Assembly: GCF_019166065.1 (NCBI RefSeq)
Contig: NZ_JAHTBN010000007.1
Location: forward strand, 124,001 to 188,000
Reading direction: 5' to 3'
Source of the DNA: Candidimonas humi
Lineage (GTDB): Bacteria > Pseudomonadota > Gammaproteobacteria > Burkholderiales > Burkholderiaceae_B
Length of the DNA: 64,000 bases
The stretch's first letter is position 1. Each line of letters begins with the position of its first letter. Of this stretch, positions 18,301-27,166 are shown in pieces. The notes beneath the pieces are model-generated. The model had not been told where the DNA came from, did not search any database, and saw only the letters and a list, made by a program, of their open reading frames with translations. The position numbers were made by a program, and so were the translations under genes.

Positions 18301-21300
18301 CCCACGATGGGATAGAGCATGCCCTTGGTTTCGGGCCTGAAGCCCGCCACCGCGCGGCTGTCGGCCAGATAAGGGCCGAACTCCAGCCGCTGGCCGCGCG
18401 AACCGCGGCTGCGCTGTATATAGGCGCGAGAAAATGAATCCAGCCCCGCCAGGGCCTGCGGCGACATGGCAGGCGCGGCAGGCCTTGCGGAAGCGTGCGC
18501 GGCCTGCGCAGCGGCAGCGATGGAGGCTGCGACAGATGCTGCGGGCGCCGCAGCAGCCTGCGGCACGGTAGCCACAACAGCGGACGCGCCCGCAATGCCA
18601 GCCTGCGGCATCGTGCCGGCCCCGCCGGCGACGGCGGCGGACAAAGGCGCGGCTGCAGCCGTGAAAGCCGGGGCTGCAGCCTGCGTAACGCCAGCCCCGG
18701 ACGGCGCAGCGGCGCTCGACGCGGAACCCGCGGCCTGCGCGCCGGCTTCCAGCACATGCTCGGTCAGGCGCAAGGGCGTTGCCAGCGTCTCGAACAAGGC
18801 GCGGCGGGGAATGACGATGGACCAGCGGCGTTCGAGCGCGGCCACTGCCTCGGTCAAGGCCAGGGAATCCACGCCGAGTTCGAGGAAGCTGCGATCCGAC
18901 TGCGCATCGGCCGCTGACAACTGCAGCGAACGGGCCAGCATCGCGGCGATCTGCTCTCGCGGATCCACATCGATCCGGGCCTGGGCCGCGTTCTGCCCCG
19001 CGGCTTGCGCCTGCATACCGCGCGCAGCCTGCGCGCCTGCCGAGAAGCCCCCGGCCAAGCCTGCCTGGGCAAGGCTTTGCACGGCATCTGCAGCGACACC
19101 CGAGCCCGCGACCTGCGCAAACGCGCCGACACCGCTGCCGGCCGGGGCCTGCAGCCAATGACGCCGGTCGGCAAAAGGATAGCCCGGCACATCGATGCGC
19201 CGGGCGGGACCGAACACCGCGTCCCAGCGCAAGGGCACGCCGGCCACGAAGAGCTGGGCCAGCAAGGTGCCCAGCGTGCGGCGCGCCGGCTGGTTGCGCC
19301 GCAAGGTGGAGAAAAATACCGCACCGCGCCCCTCGAATCCGGGGCAGCGGCTGGCCGTTCCCGTCAGTGCGGGCGAGGCCCCGATCTCTATCAGCACCGT
19401 CGCGCCCGTGTCGGCCACGGCGGCCATACCTTGCGCGAAGCGCACCGGTTCCCGGATGTGGCGCACCCAGTAGTCGGCGGTGGCGAACGCCGCCTGCGCA
19501 GTGCCCGTCAGATTGGAGACGACCACCCGGGCGGGCGCCGCCAGCGGCACGCCTTCCAGCGCGGCGGCGAAGGCGCCCAGCGCCGGTTCCATCAAGCGCG
19601 AATGAAAGGCCTGCGTGGTGCGCAGGCGCTGGGTGCCTATGCCCAGCCCGTCCAGCACCTCGCAAGCCGCTTCGATCGCCGCAGCCGGGCCGGACACCAC
19701 GCATTCATCGGGCGCGTTCACGGCGGCCAGGTCTATGCCTTCGCGCAAATCCGCCGGCAATTGGTCCAGCGCCTGCAGCCCCGCGAACACCGCGGCCATG
19801 GCGCCGCCTGCGGCGGCCGTAGCCATGACCCGGCCGCGCTCGACCACCAGGCGCAAGGCGTCGTCCAGGCCGAACACCCCGGAGCGGCAGGCCGCCACCC
19901 ATTCCCCCAGGCTATGGCCTATGGACACGTCGGGCTCGACGCCCCAGGCGGCCAGGCGTTCGGCCAGCGCATATTCCAGGGCGAACAGCGCGGGCTGCGC
20001 CAGGCGCGTGTCGGCAAGATCTTCGGCCGGGCCCTCGAAAAACATTGCAGCGGCCAGCGACCGGCCTATCAGCGGATCCACGACTTGCGCACAGCGGTCT
20101 ATGGCCGCGCGGAATATGGCATCTTCTTCATAGAGATCGCGGCCCATGCCCAACCACTGGCTGCCCTGCCCGGTATACAGGAAGGCAATGCGCGGCGCCG
20201 TCTTGGCGGCGTTGCCGCGGGCGCCGCCAGCCGGCGCACCCCCGGCGGCGATTTCACCCAATGCCGCCACCATGGCCGGCACGTCCGCAGCGACGGCGGC
20301 TGCGCGCACGGCATGATGGCTGCGGCCCATCGCCATGCTGGCCGCCGCCAGGCGCAGGTCTGCGCCGCTTTCTTCGAGCCACGCGGCAAGCGTGGCGGCC
20401 AGGCGTTCCAGTCCCTGCTCGTCGGGCGCAGCCAGGGGCAGCACCACCGGGCCGCACACAGGCGGAGATTCCGGCGCGCGGTCGGTGGCCGCGCGCGACA
20501 CTTCGGAGCCAGACGCATCCGCCACTCCGGCGCCTGCTGCGGCCGCGGCATGGGTGCCGCCCGGAACATGAGCGCAAGCTTCGCCCAGTGCCGGTGCCGA
20601 TGCCGATGCCGATGCCGATGCCGCTTCCAGTATGAGGTGGGCATTGGTGCCGCTGAAACCGAAGCTGCTGACCCCGGCGCGGCGCGGGCCCGCAGCGGGC
20701 CAGTCCTGCTCCCGGTCTATGACGCGCAGCGGCAGGCGGTCCCAGGCGATGCGCGGATTGGGGCTGGACTGATGCAGCGTCGGCGCCAAAGTGGCGGATT
20801 CCAGCGACAGCACCAGCTTGATCAGGCCGGCAATGCCGGCGGCGGCCTCGAGGTGGCCGATATTGGTCTTGACCGCACCCAGCAGCAGCGGCTCGCGGCG
20901 CCCGGCGCCATAGGATTCGGCCAGGGCCTGGACCTCGATGGGATCGCCCAGCGGCGTGCCGGTGCCGTGGCATTCGACCACTTGGACTTCTTCGGGCTGT
21001 AAGCCGGCGTCGGCCAGGGCCGAGCGCACCAGCGCCACCTGCGCGGAAGCATTGGGCGCGGTCAGGGAACTGGCGCGGCCGTCGTGATTGACGGCCCCGC
21101 CGCGCACGATGGCGCGGATGCGGTCGCCGTCGCGCTGCGCATCGGCCAGGCGCTTGAGCACCACGAAGCCAGCGCCCTCGCCGCGGACATAGCCGTCGGC
21201 GGACGCATCGAAGGTGTGGCAGGCATGGCTGGGACTGAGCATGCCGGCGGCGGCGAAGCCGCGGGTGAGCTCGTCGCCGACCAGCAGGTTCACGCCGCCG

Positions 21301-21977
21301 GCGATCGCCATGTCGCACTCGCCCAGGCGCAGGCTGCGGCAGGCCGCATGCACCGCCACCAGCGACGAAGAGCAGGCGGTGTCCAGGGACAGCGCCGGCC
21401 CGGTAATGTCCAGCAGATGGGCCAAGCGCCCTGCTGCTGCGCTGGCCGCGTTGCCGGTGGTGGCCAGCGGCGTGAAACCCGGCCCCGCACCATGGAAGCG
21501 CGCCTCGTAGTCGTGCGTGCTGATGCCCAGGAATACGCCGGTGGCGCGCGGGCGGCGCTGCGGGTCGGCGGCCCCGGCGTCTTCCAGCGCGTGCCAGGCG
21601 ACTTCCAGCATCAGGCGATGCTGCGGATCCATGTGCGCCGCTTCGCTGTCGCGCATGCCGAAAAAGGCGGCGTCGTAGCGGTCGATGTCTTCGATATAGC
21701 CGCCGGGCGGCAGCGCGGCCCCTTCCGGGCGTCCGGGCGGCACGGGCCCGACGGCATTGCGTCCCTCGGACAGCAGGCGGCGGAACGCCGCGGCGTCGGA
21801 CGCGCCGGGAAAGCGGCAGGCCAGCCCGACGATGGCGATCTGCGATGCTTGTTCCGGCTGCTGCGCCGCGCGCAGATCGTCGATGCGTTGCTGCAAGCCC
21901 GTTACCAGCCGGGCGAGTTGGTCGGCATCGAGGCGGGCCAGCCGCTCGCGCAGCGCGGCAGAAGCGTGCTGCGTCAT
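12354..21977 (-). CDS. Hybrid PKS-NRPS megasynthase: KS-AT-ACP-aminotransferase-C-A-T-E
   Basis: 3207 residues. A coiled-coil-like N-terminus precedes a KS (about 45-455; active Cys near 201 in DTACSSS; ECHGTGT; KTNIGHLEAA). Next is an AT (about 560-880; Ser near 689 in GHSLGEW; QAFHSRLMEP, malonyl-type) and an ACP (Ser near 1038, GVDSLAL). No KR, DH or ER is seen. A class III PLP aminotransferase follows (about 1150-1620; FCNSGTEAV, FDEVLLGFR, Lys near 1452 in GKIVGGG), so the beta-ketone should become a beta-amine. Then come C (about 1700-2120; MPHLITDGW, catalytic His near 1805), A (about 2200-2660; YTSGSTGRPKG; code read as DLTKIGHVGK, Asp-like), T (Ser near 2700) and E (about 2740-3190; HHAVSD with His near 2882; GHGRQPF). 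This order matches iturin/mycosubtilin MycA, except that the loading ligase is separate and an E domain is added. Ala/Pro-rich linkers separate the PKS and NRPS parts. The start overlaps the FAAL stop (ATGA). Confidence 0.93.
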   Translation of the reverse strand: MTQHASAALRERLARLDADQLARLVTGLQQRIDDLRAAQQPEQASQIAIVGLACRFPGASDAAAFRRLLSEGRNAVGPVPPGRPEGAALPPGGYIEDIDRYDAAFFGMRDSEAAHMDPQHRLMLEVAWHALEDAGAADPQRRPRATGVFLGISTHDYEARFHGAGPGFTPLATTGNAASAAAGRLAHLLDITGPALSLDTACSSSLVAVHAACRSLRLGECDMAIAGGVNLLVGDELTRGFAAAGMLSPSHACHTFDASADGYVRGEGAGFVVLKRLADAQRDGDRIRAIVRGGAVNHDGRASSLTAPNASAQVALVRSALADAGLQPEEVQVVECHGTGTPLGDPIEVQALAESYGAGRREPLLLGAVKTNIGHLEAAAGIAGLIKLVLSLESATLAPTLHQSSPNPRIAWDRLPLRVIDREQDWPAAGPRRAGVSSFGFSGTNAHLILEAASASASASAPALGEACAHVPGGTHAAAAAGAGVADASGSEVSRAATDRAPESPPVCGPVVLPLAAPDEQGLERLAATLAAWLEESGADLRLAAASMAMGRSHHAVRAAAVAADVPAMVAALGEIAAGGAPAGGARGNAAKTAPRIAFLYTGQGSQWLGMGRDLYEEDAIFRAAIDRCAQVVDPLIGRSLAAAMFFEGPAEDLADTRLAQPALFALEYALAERLAAWGVEPDVSIGHSLGEWVAACRSGVFGLDDALRLVVERGRVMATAAAGGAMAAVFAGLQALDQLPADLREGIDLAAVNAPDECVVSGPAAAIEAACEVLDGLGIGTQRLRTTQAFHSRLMEPALGAFAAALEGVPLAAPARVVVSNLTGTAQAAFATADYWVRHIREPVRFAQGMAAVADTGATVLIEIGASPALTGTASRCPGFEGRGAVFFSTLRRNQPARRTLGTLLAQLFVAGVPLRWDAVFGPARRIDVPGYPFADRRHWLQAPAGSGVGAFAQVAGSGVAADAVQSLAQAGLAGGFSAGAQAARGMQAQAAGQNAAQARIDVDPREQIAAMLARSLQLSAADAQSDRSFLELGVDSLALTEAVAALERRWSIVIPRRALFETLATPLRLTEHVLEAGAQAAGSASSAAAPSGAGVTQAAAPAFTAAAAPLSAAVAGGAGTMPQAGIAGASAVVATVPQAAAAPAASVAASIAAAAQAAHASARPAAPAMSPQALAGLDSFSRAYIQRSRGSRGQRLEFGPYLADSRAVAGFRPETKGMLYPIVGAQASGSHLTDIDGNHYVDIAMGFGVQLFGHSPEFITEAIARHIAERGMFIGPQAHLAGEVAQRICRLTGNERAAFCNSGTEAVMSALRLARHATGRQRIAMFQGSYHGHFDGTLAQVGPGGASVPLAGGTPPAMVGDVLLLDYGDEQGSLEIVAREAPSLAAVIVEPVQGRRPDRQPREFLQRLRAITQALGVPLIFDEVLLGFRVGLGGAQAWAGVRADLVTYGKIVGGGLPIGVVAGQARYLDALDGGAWPLDGPGAPRDARTFFAGTFNKNPLAMAAARSVLEHLEAAGPELQETLNRRTADFAARLNAVLAQEQAGISVHHFASLFRFIGASDLFYNQMIQHGVYVWEGRTCFLSTAHSDADLDLIEGAVRDSVRDMRAAGMLGGAPAPARASAAASASAAAAASVAMTAAAAARMPAAGASIDAPAATAAAHGLASASAHADEEILPTTAGQQALRLLAAFSPQTSAAYNQSLVLDFQGELDTAALDAALCEVVRRHEALRSTFPEDGAELVVHRELPPRVLVLDRQNADEAALRAWISQAVLAPFDLERGPLVAAWLLRLAADRYRLVLAMPHLITDGWSMQAMALELAEIYSAAREGRAAELSEPVPYRRYAEHTRARAGLPEVAAYWRSVYSTVPPALELPADRPRPALQGYAGARVVRRLPVQLKQALESYGRRAGGSLFAVCLAAYGRMLARLSGQDDLAVAIFSAGQAELGASALLGYCVGVLPLRIAAGADVADDALLAAAQRGVAQGMAHRDYPYARLLKDLNLRRDPSRPPLASVSFNLDRMDAPPRFAGLDVSVDANAHGAVRWDLNWNMTADADGLCVEAHYNRDLFDAARVEQWLDLYAGILEALAAPPQSGPGGGAGMRAAGTAASGFVAAAASSSPLARTAADAGAAAPEGAGIGAGVETLAQRVARHAAQTPAAAAVRDAQGIVDYAGLDAMALALAVRLAQAGVGAGDRVAFRLPRSLGPVVAILAAMRLGAAFVPLDEDHPDSHHAYVLEDSGAKAIVVEAGTGSPLPSVPAVAWERASEASASELPTMLPPAAAAADTAYVLYTSGSTGRPKGVIVPQGAVAAYVQAMLGRLGLQGPLSCAIVSSFAADLGYTSVLAALWSGGALHAVDAETARDPAALQQWMARMPVDVMKIVPAHLAALLDAPGAAALLPRKALILGGDVLSWKLVERIHGLGAACRVFNHYGPTETTVGACMTEAAAALRADGEHAVPIGQPLDGYAVALIGADGMPVADGAEGEIVISGPAVASGYTRPEAAGAERFGSDEHGLRRYRTGDLARRRPDGAILFLGRGDDMVKIRGHRIEPAGLAELLRACPGVRDAVVLVEHHEGREPALLAVVAGEAEAGAALAWLARQVPAAMVPARIMVREAMPLTPNGKIDRQALLAAAPGLAVSAAAAASGSGGAPLESVPQAAPAGAADPRVAALLEIWRAVLQRDEIGPDDDFFALGGDSIMAIQIVGRARAVGLALTPTQVFQAPTPRGLAALAVSAAGVAGAEPLAGPVPLTPIQHWLRETAMPDRNRWCLSAVFQAPSTIEAPALRAVLDAMIERHDALRTAVDLVGSTACQQVRAASAPTLCVRDASALEAAELPAAQDRLADELMGALDLAAGRVLAAGALNLGAGRGAQIVLAVHHAVSDVVSWAVLAEDLEAGLAGGPAALRGAGTSWSWWAQALSQRVQAEEVHLAYWSRIARRAAGCTVIPVDDATQSNCEGDVREQRLCVPAEPAVQFLEGMASVFGLRAHEAVLAAVGLALAAWAGQAVALDLEGHGRQPFDAAIDLSRTVGWFTTRYPVVLPDADASRLDDWLPALKETLREIPGHGMSYGVLRYGGHEELRVDPDVSFNYVGELGQFGGGDLALLRLGAGRERGADAARRHLLAFDGWQDDEGLWLSCRHAARHGEATVAGLLESIREELMRLTAACAASATAVYTPADFTGMEFSQGELDQLMGELGDVGLED
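20596..20619 (-). repeat. Tandem hexanucleotide tract (four GCCGAT units) in the megasynthase linker
   Basis: Four perfect GCCGAT copies, flanked by near-copies (GCCGGT before, GCCGCT after), encode an alternating Ser-Ala run just after the KS domain. Because the unit is 6 bp, slippage would lengthen or shorten the linker without a frameshift. Confidence 0.7.
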
Positions 21978-24115
21978 GCGTCGCCCCGCTCGATGGAACT
22001 GAGCAAATCGTCGAGATCGCTGCCCGCGGCGGACGGCACGGGTACCGACGGCGCCGCCTTTGGCATGGCTGCCGCGCTGCCCACGACGCCATTGCCCGCG
22101 ACATACGCAGCCAGGCGCGCTATGGTCGGATGATCGTAGGCAATCGTTTCGGGCAGTTCCGCACCCACATGTTCGCCCAGGGCAAGGGCCAGTTCGGTGG
22201 AACCGATGGAATCCAGCCCCATTTCGGCAAAGCCATGGCCCGCTTCTATGGCCTGGGCGGGCAGGTTCAGGCGCCGCGCCAGCCAGCCGCTAAGCCATAC
22301 GGCCAGCGCCGTAGCCTCGGCCGGCGCGCGGCCTGCCGGCGTCGAACCGGCCGGTGCGGCTTCGGCGCCCTGCGGGCGCGACCATTGCGCGATCACCGGC
22401 AGGCTGCCGTCCAGGTAGGCGCGGCGGTTGGCCAGGCGCTGGATCTTGCCGCTGGAAGTGCGCAATACCGATCCCGGGGGCACCAGCACCACATGCGCCA
22501 GGGGCAGTTCGAGGTTCTGCCACACCGCCTCGACGACGGCGTGGAATATCGGTTCGGGCGCATCGCCGCGGTGCGAGCGCTCGAGCTCTTGCACCAGCAC
22601 GACTTGCTCGCGGCCGCCGGGCTGCCCCGAGCCGTCTATGGAAAAGGCCGCGCCGTTGTCGCGGCGCAGCGATTCGTGGGCGTTCTGGGCCGTGCGCTCG
22701 ATGTCGTGCGGATAGAAATTGGCGCCGCCCAGGATGATGAGGTCCTTGATGCGGCCGGTGACGAAAATCTCGCCGTCCACCAGCGCGCCCAGGTCGCCGG
22801 TGCGCAGGAACGGGCCTGACTCGGGTTCGCCGGCGACAACCGCCCCGAAGGTGTCGGCGGTTTCCTGGGGCCGGCGCCAATAGCCGCCGGCGATGGTCGG
22901 GCCGCCTACCCAGATTTCGCCCACCTCGGCGGGCGCGCAACGCCTGCCGGTCTCGGGATCGACGATCGCCAGGGGCACGTCGGGCAGTGCCTTGCCGCTG
23001 CCGGGCATGATGCGCCCGCCCGGCGCGCCGGCTTCCAGCACCCGGACGTTGCCGGCGGCCAGTGCATCGACATCGAAGCAGCTCAGCACCGGCGGTTCGC
23101 CGACCGGGTTGGCCGTGACCGCCAGCGTGCTTTCGGCCAGGCCGTAGGCCGGGCAGAAGGCCTCGCGGCGGAATCCGTGCGGCGCAAAGGCCGCGCAGAA
23201 CTGGTCCATGACGGCCGGGTTGATGGGCTCGGCCGCGTTCATGGTCATGAGCACGCTGCTCAGGTCCAGCCCGGCCCGGTCTTCGGGCGCGATGCGGCGC
23301 ACGCACAGATCGTAGGCGAAGCTGGGCGCGGCCGAATGCGTGCCGCGATAGCGCGTCAGGGCCGAGAGCCACAGCAGCGGCTTCTGCAAAAAGGCATTGG
23401 GCGCCATCTGCACCGAGGCGCAGCCCGAATACAGCGGCTGCAGCAGGCCGAAAATCAGGCCCAGGTCATGGAAGGCGGGCAGCCAGCTCACCATGGCGGA
23501 ATCGGGCCCCAAGGCCCATACCGCCTGCATGCGGGCCAGGTCTTCGATGAGGTTGCCGTGGCCGACCCGCACGCCCTTGGGCAGCGCCGTCGAGCCCGAG
23601 GTGTATTGCAGGAAGGCAACGTCGTCGGGGGCAATGGCCGCCGGCGCCAGCGATGGTTCGTCGGCGAGATCGTCCACCGGCACCCAGTCCAGTGCTCCGA
23701 GCTGCTCGCTGGCCTGGCGCCATTCTGCGATCGACCCCATGAGGTCGGCGCTGGTGAGCGCTATCCGGGCCCCGGAATCCGACGCCACGGCGACCAGGCG
23801 CTCGATCAGGCGATTGCGGCGCGGAGGATTGATGGGGGTGGCCAGCCGGCCGCTCCACAGGCATCCCATGAAAGCCGCGAGAAATTCCGGGCCGGCCTGG
23901 AAGACCAGCAGCACGGGTTCGCCCGGGCGGGTATCGCGCAACAAGCGCGCGGCGATGGCGCGCGCACGGGCGGCCAGTTCGGGAGCGCGCCAACGGCAAA
24001 GCTCGCCGCCCTGGCTGTCGAGAAAGGCGAAAGACCAGCGATCGCCGGGTGTGCTCGCGCGTTGTTCGAGTATGTGCGGGAGGAAGTGGGAAGCCCGGGG
24101 ACGGCTGTCTTGCAT
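21974..24115 (-). CDS. Fatty acyl-AMP ligase (FAAL) fused to acyl carrier protein
   Basis: 713 residues. The adenylating part (about 1-590) shows the AMP-binding loop YTSGSTALPKGV, the FAAL-typical SWLPAFHDLGLIFGLLQPLY region, YGLAESTL, and the C-terminal RTGDLG and GRIKDLIILGG segments. An ACP follows (phosphopantetheine Ser near 636 in GLDSIGSTE). A short acidic tail (SDLDDLLSSIERG) may dock to the next protein. The enzyme should activate a free fatty acid as acyl-AMP and load it onto its own ACP for the KS of the overlapping downstream gene. This is the split equivalent of the ligase-ACP start of iturin synthases. Chain length cannot be read from sequence. It starts 65 bp after the exporter gene. 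Confidence 0.92.
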   Translation of the reverse strand: MQDSRPRASHFLPHILEQRASTPGDRWSFAFLDSQGGELCRWRAPELAARARAIAARLLRDTRPGEPVLLVFQAGPEFLAAFMGCLWSGRLATPINPPRRNRLIERLVAVASDSGARIALTSADLMGSIAEWRQASEQLGALDWVPVDDLADEPSLAPAAIAPDDVAFLQYTSGSTALPKGVRVGHGNLIEDLARMQAVWALGPDSAMVSWLPAFHDLGLIFGLLQPLYSGCASVQMAPNAFLQKPLLWLSALTRYRGTHSAAPSFAYDLCVRRIAPEDRAGLDLSSVLMTMNAAEPINPAVMDQFCAAFAPHGFRREAFCPAYGLAESTLAVTANPVGEPPVLSCFDVDALAAGNVRVLEAGAPGGRIMPGSGKALPDVPLAIVDPETGRRCAPAEVGEIWVGGPTIAGGYWRRPQETADTFGAVVAGEPESGPFLRTGDLGALVDGEIFVTGRIKDLIILGGANFYPHDIERTAQNAHESLRRDNGAAFSIDGSGQPGGREQVVLVQELERSHRGDAPEPIFHAVVEAVWQNLELPLAHVVLVPPGSVLRTSSGKIQRLANRRAYLDGSLPVIAQWSRPQGAEAAPAGSTPAGRAPAEATALAVWLSGWLARRLNLPAQAIEAGHGFAEMGLDSIGSTELALALGEHVGAELPETIAYDHPTIARLAAYVAGNGVVGSAAAMPKAAPSVPVPSAAGSDLDDLLSSIERGDA

Positions 24116-24180
24116 CGGAGACGCTCCTTACTTATCTATTGTTCGCGCACGCTGCGCGCGCCTTGCGGTATGTCCATCCA

Positions 24181-27009
24181 TCAAGCCGACGATTCCGCGG
24201 AACTTGCCGCGGGCCGAGCCGCGCTGCCGCGCTGCCGGCTGGCCATGCGCCGCCCTATCAGTTCTTCGAGCTTGGCGTCGAGCCGCCGGTCCAGCGTGGC
24301 GACGATTTCTTTCTCGAGTTCGGACTGCTCGTCGGCCGTGCGGTGCAGGTCGGCCACATGGCGCAAGTCCTGGCGGCTGAGCGACAGCAGCAGGCAGGGC
24401 AGGCGCGTGCGGCAAGTGGTGGGATTCGGAATCCCCTCGAGCAGCGCGAATTCGCCGAAGAAGTCTCCGACCTCGAGGATTTCCATGATGAGCGCGCTGC
24501 CGTCGCCCAGCAGCACCGAGCTTTCGACCATGCCGCGGGCGATGATGTAGAAGCGCCCGGTCGTGGTGCCCTCGAGGGTGAGCACGGTATCGGCGGGCAC
24601 TTCCTCGACGCGCAGCATGTGGCGGATGCTTTCCAGGTCGTCCTGGGGCACCGAGGCGAACAAGGGTATCTTGCGCAGGCGCTCGATGCTGATTTCGACG
24701 TCCTGGCCCGAACTGCCGATGGAAATATCGGCCTGCTTTTCCCACATGCCGGCGTATACGCCGCGCAGCGCCAGGAGTTCGTCGTGAGTGCCCTGCTCGA
24801 CCAGCTTGCCATCGCGGAACACGCAGATCATGTCCATGTCGGGGCAGGAATTGAGCCGGTGCGTCACCGAGAACATCATGCGCTTGGCGCTGATCTTGGC
24901 CAGCGTCTCGTTGATGGCCGCCTCGGCCTCGGCGTCCAGCGCCGAAGTGGCCTCGTCGAGCAGCAGGATCTGCGGGTCGTGCAGCAGCGCGCGGGCGATG
25001 ACGATGCGCTGGCGCTGGCCGCCCGACAGCAGCTTGCCGCCCTCGCCGACATTGGTGTCGTAGCCATTGGGCAAGGTGGTGATGAAGTCGTGGATCTCGG
25101 CATCGCGCGCAGCCTGCTCGATCTGCTCGTCCGTTGCGCCCATATGGCCGATCCCGATGTTGTAGCGGATCGATCCCTCGAACAGTGTGGTGTCCTGATT
25201 GACCACCGCGATGAATGAACGCAGCGTCTGGTTGTCGATCTTGCGTATGTCGATGTCGTTGAGCAGCACCTGGCCGCTCAGCGCATCGTAGCTGCGCGAC
25301 AGCAGATTGATGACTGTGCTCTTGCCCGAGCCCGACGGCCCCACCAGAGCCACCCGGCGCGGCACCGGGGTTTGGAGCGTGACATTGTCCAGGTTGAGCC
25401 TTTCGCCGGTATAGCTGAAGGTGACGTCCTGCAGCGCCACCCGGGATAGCGGCAGGCTCGGCACCGCATTCTGCTGCGCATCGGGCACATCGGCCGGACG
25501 CGCCAGCAGCGATTCGATGCGCTGCCAGCTGCCCACCGCCTGGATGGCCGCCGGCAGCAGCGACGCAATGCCGCCGGCCGCGCCGCCTATGGCCAGCAGC
25601 AAGCCGATGTAGGCCACCACCACGCCGCCGGAGACGGTGCCGGTCAGCGACAGGCCGGCCCCCAGGCCGATGATGCCCAGTTGCGCCGCGCTGATGCAGA
25701 ACACCGTGGCGCGGCTGGTGAGCTCGCCCATCAGGTACTGGCGATAGCTGGATTTATAGATCGTGTCGGCGTACTCGTTGAACATGCCGCGGCGGTGTTC
25801 GCCGATGTCCAGCGTACGGATCACCGGCAGCAACTGGGCGGTTTCCTTGATGAAGCCGGCCAGCTTGCCGTCTTCGACCTTGCGCTCGTAGGCCGCCTTG
25901 ACCGCGTAGCGGGCGACCTGGCGCGGCGCCCAGAAGGCAATGGCCAGCAGCAGCACAGTGGCCAGCGCCATGCGCCAGTCCAGGTCCACGGCCGTGACAA
26001 GCGAGCCGATCATCAGGAAAACCTTGCCGACGATGCCGGCCACGGAACGCACGACGGCATTCTCGACGATGAAGATGTCGGTCGAGAAAATGGACACGAT
26101 GTCGCCGCCCTTGAAGCGGTTCAGCGTGCGCGAAGACAGCAGCAGCAGCTTGTCGAATACCCGGCGCCGCACGTCGTTCAGGGCCCGGGGCCCGAGTGTC
26201 GAAACGCTGAAGTCGATGGCCAGGCCGGCCGAGGCTGTGACCAGGAAACCGCCGATCAAGAGAGCCAGGGTGCGCCATATGACGCCGGCATTGTGCGGCG
26301 TGATGCCTTCGTCGAACAGTTGATGCAGCCACAGCGGCATGAAAGCGGCGTACAGGGTCTGGATCAGGATGCCCACCACCAGCATGCCGCAGAAGAAACG
26401 GTAAGGCTTCAGCAGCCCCGCCGTCCAGCGCATGAAAGGCAGGACGCCGCGCATCGGCGGCTCATGCGACAGAGTTTCGCTCCATTGCAGTTCGACCATC
26501 GCCAGGGACTTGCCCGTCACCTTGCCGCAGACCTCGCTCATGGACACGCCGGGCTGCATCGCGCGGGCGAATTCCTGCAAGACTGCAGCGCCGTAGGCAT
26601 CGTGCAGGAAACGCACGAAAGCCCCGGCCCGTGCCGCATCGCGCGGCTGCGGGGCATTTGCCGCCAGGCGCTGCGCCAGCCCGGAAAGATCGTTGACGTC
26701 ATCCATCCCCAACGAGAAATTCTTGGCGTCGGGATCGTCACTGGCCAGGTAAAACACGCCGACGCCGATCAGGCCCAGCGCCGGCTGCGGGCAATCGAGG
26801 CGCTCGGACAGCAGGCGCTCGACCAAGGCGAGCCCCGCCGCTTTGCCGGGATGCGCGCGGACGTCGGCCAACGCGGCCTTCGCCAGGCTCGGGGAGCCCG
26901 CTGCGGCTTCGATGCCGAGCAGCTCGGAGGCCACCCGCTCGATGCGCTGTAGCCGCCGGAGCGGAGAATTCGGCCGCCCCCGCAAGAGATCATGCACTTG
27001 CTGTATCAC
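24181..27009 (-). CDS. ABC exporter with N-terminal extension and C-terminal cyclic-nucleotide-binding domain
   Basis: 942 residues. An unassigned soluble N-terminal region (about 1-195) precedes a six-helix exporter-type membrane domain (about 200-490). An NBD follows (about 515-755) with GPSGSGKST, a Q-loop, [19 protein letters not shown] and a switch His in VTHRLN. It is followed by a cNMP-binding (CRP-like) domain (about 775-890: [13 protein letters not shown], then [12 protein letters not shown] with a CRT triplet close to the usual phosphate-binding cassette). The C-terminal 50 residues are polar. As the only exporter in the cluster, and co-directional with the synthetase genes, it most likely exports the lipopeptide, probably as a homodimer. 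The CNB domain suggests that transport is gated by a nucleotide or other ligand. The phosphate-binding Arg is not in fully canonical context, so binding is not certain. Confidence 0.88.
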   Translation of the reverse strand: MIQQVHDLLRGRPNSPLRRLQRIERVASELLGIEAAAGSPSLAKAALADVRAHPGKAAGLALVERLLSERLDCPQPALGLIGVGVFYLASDDPDAKNFSLGMDDVNDLSGLAQRLAANAPQPRDAARAGAFVRFLHDAYGAAVLQEFARAMQPGVSMSEVCGKVTGKSLAMVELQWSETLSHEPPMRGVLPFMRWTAGLLKPYRFFCGMLVVGILIQTLYAAFMPLWLHQLFDEGITPHNAGVIWRTLALLIGGFLVTASAGLAIDFSVSTLGPRALNDVRRRVFDKLLLLSSRTLNRFKGGDIVSIFSTDIFIVENAVVRSVAGIVGKVFLMIGSLVTAVDLDWRMALATVLLLAIAFWAPRQVARYAVKAAYERKVEDGKLAGFIKETAQLLPVIRTLDIGEHRRGMFNEYADTIYKSSYRQYLMGELTSRATVFCISAAQLGIIGLGAGLSLTGTVSGGVVVAYIGLLLAIGGAAGGIASLLPAAIQAVGSWQRIESLLARPADVPDAQQNAVPSLPLSRVALQDVTFSYTGERLNLDNVTLQTPVPRRVALVGPSGSGKSTVINLLSRSYDALSGQVLLNDIDIRKIDNQTLRSFIAVVNQDTTLFEGSIRYNIGIGHMGATDEQIEQAARDAEIHDFITTLPNGYDTNVGEGGKLLSGGQRQRIVIARALLHDPQILLLDEATSALDAEAEAAINETLAKISAKRMMFSVTHRLNSCPDMDMICVFRDGKLVEQGTHDELLALRGVYAGMWEKQADISIGSSGQDVEISIERLRKIPLFASVPQDDLESIRHMLRVEEVPADTVLTLEGTTTGRFYIIARGMVESSVLLGDGSALIMEILEVGDFFGEFALLEGIPNPTTCRTRLPCLLLSLSRQDLRHVADLHRTADEQSELEKEIVATLDRRLDAKLEELIGRRMASRQRGSAARPAASSAESSA

Positions 27010-27166
27010 ATCGAACCTCGCTGGTGAGGATTAAACGGAGTCGAACTCGAAAAGAGAACAAGGCGTGCAACCGCAGACAGCGCCAGTCGTGCGGCAAAGC
27101 GAGGCAACGCGGTTATCTTTTCGAGTGCGGCTCCGTATTTGTTGGTTATGTTGAAATCGCCGACGC

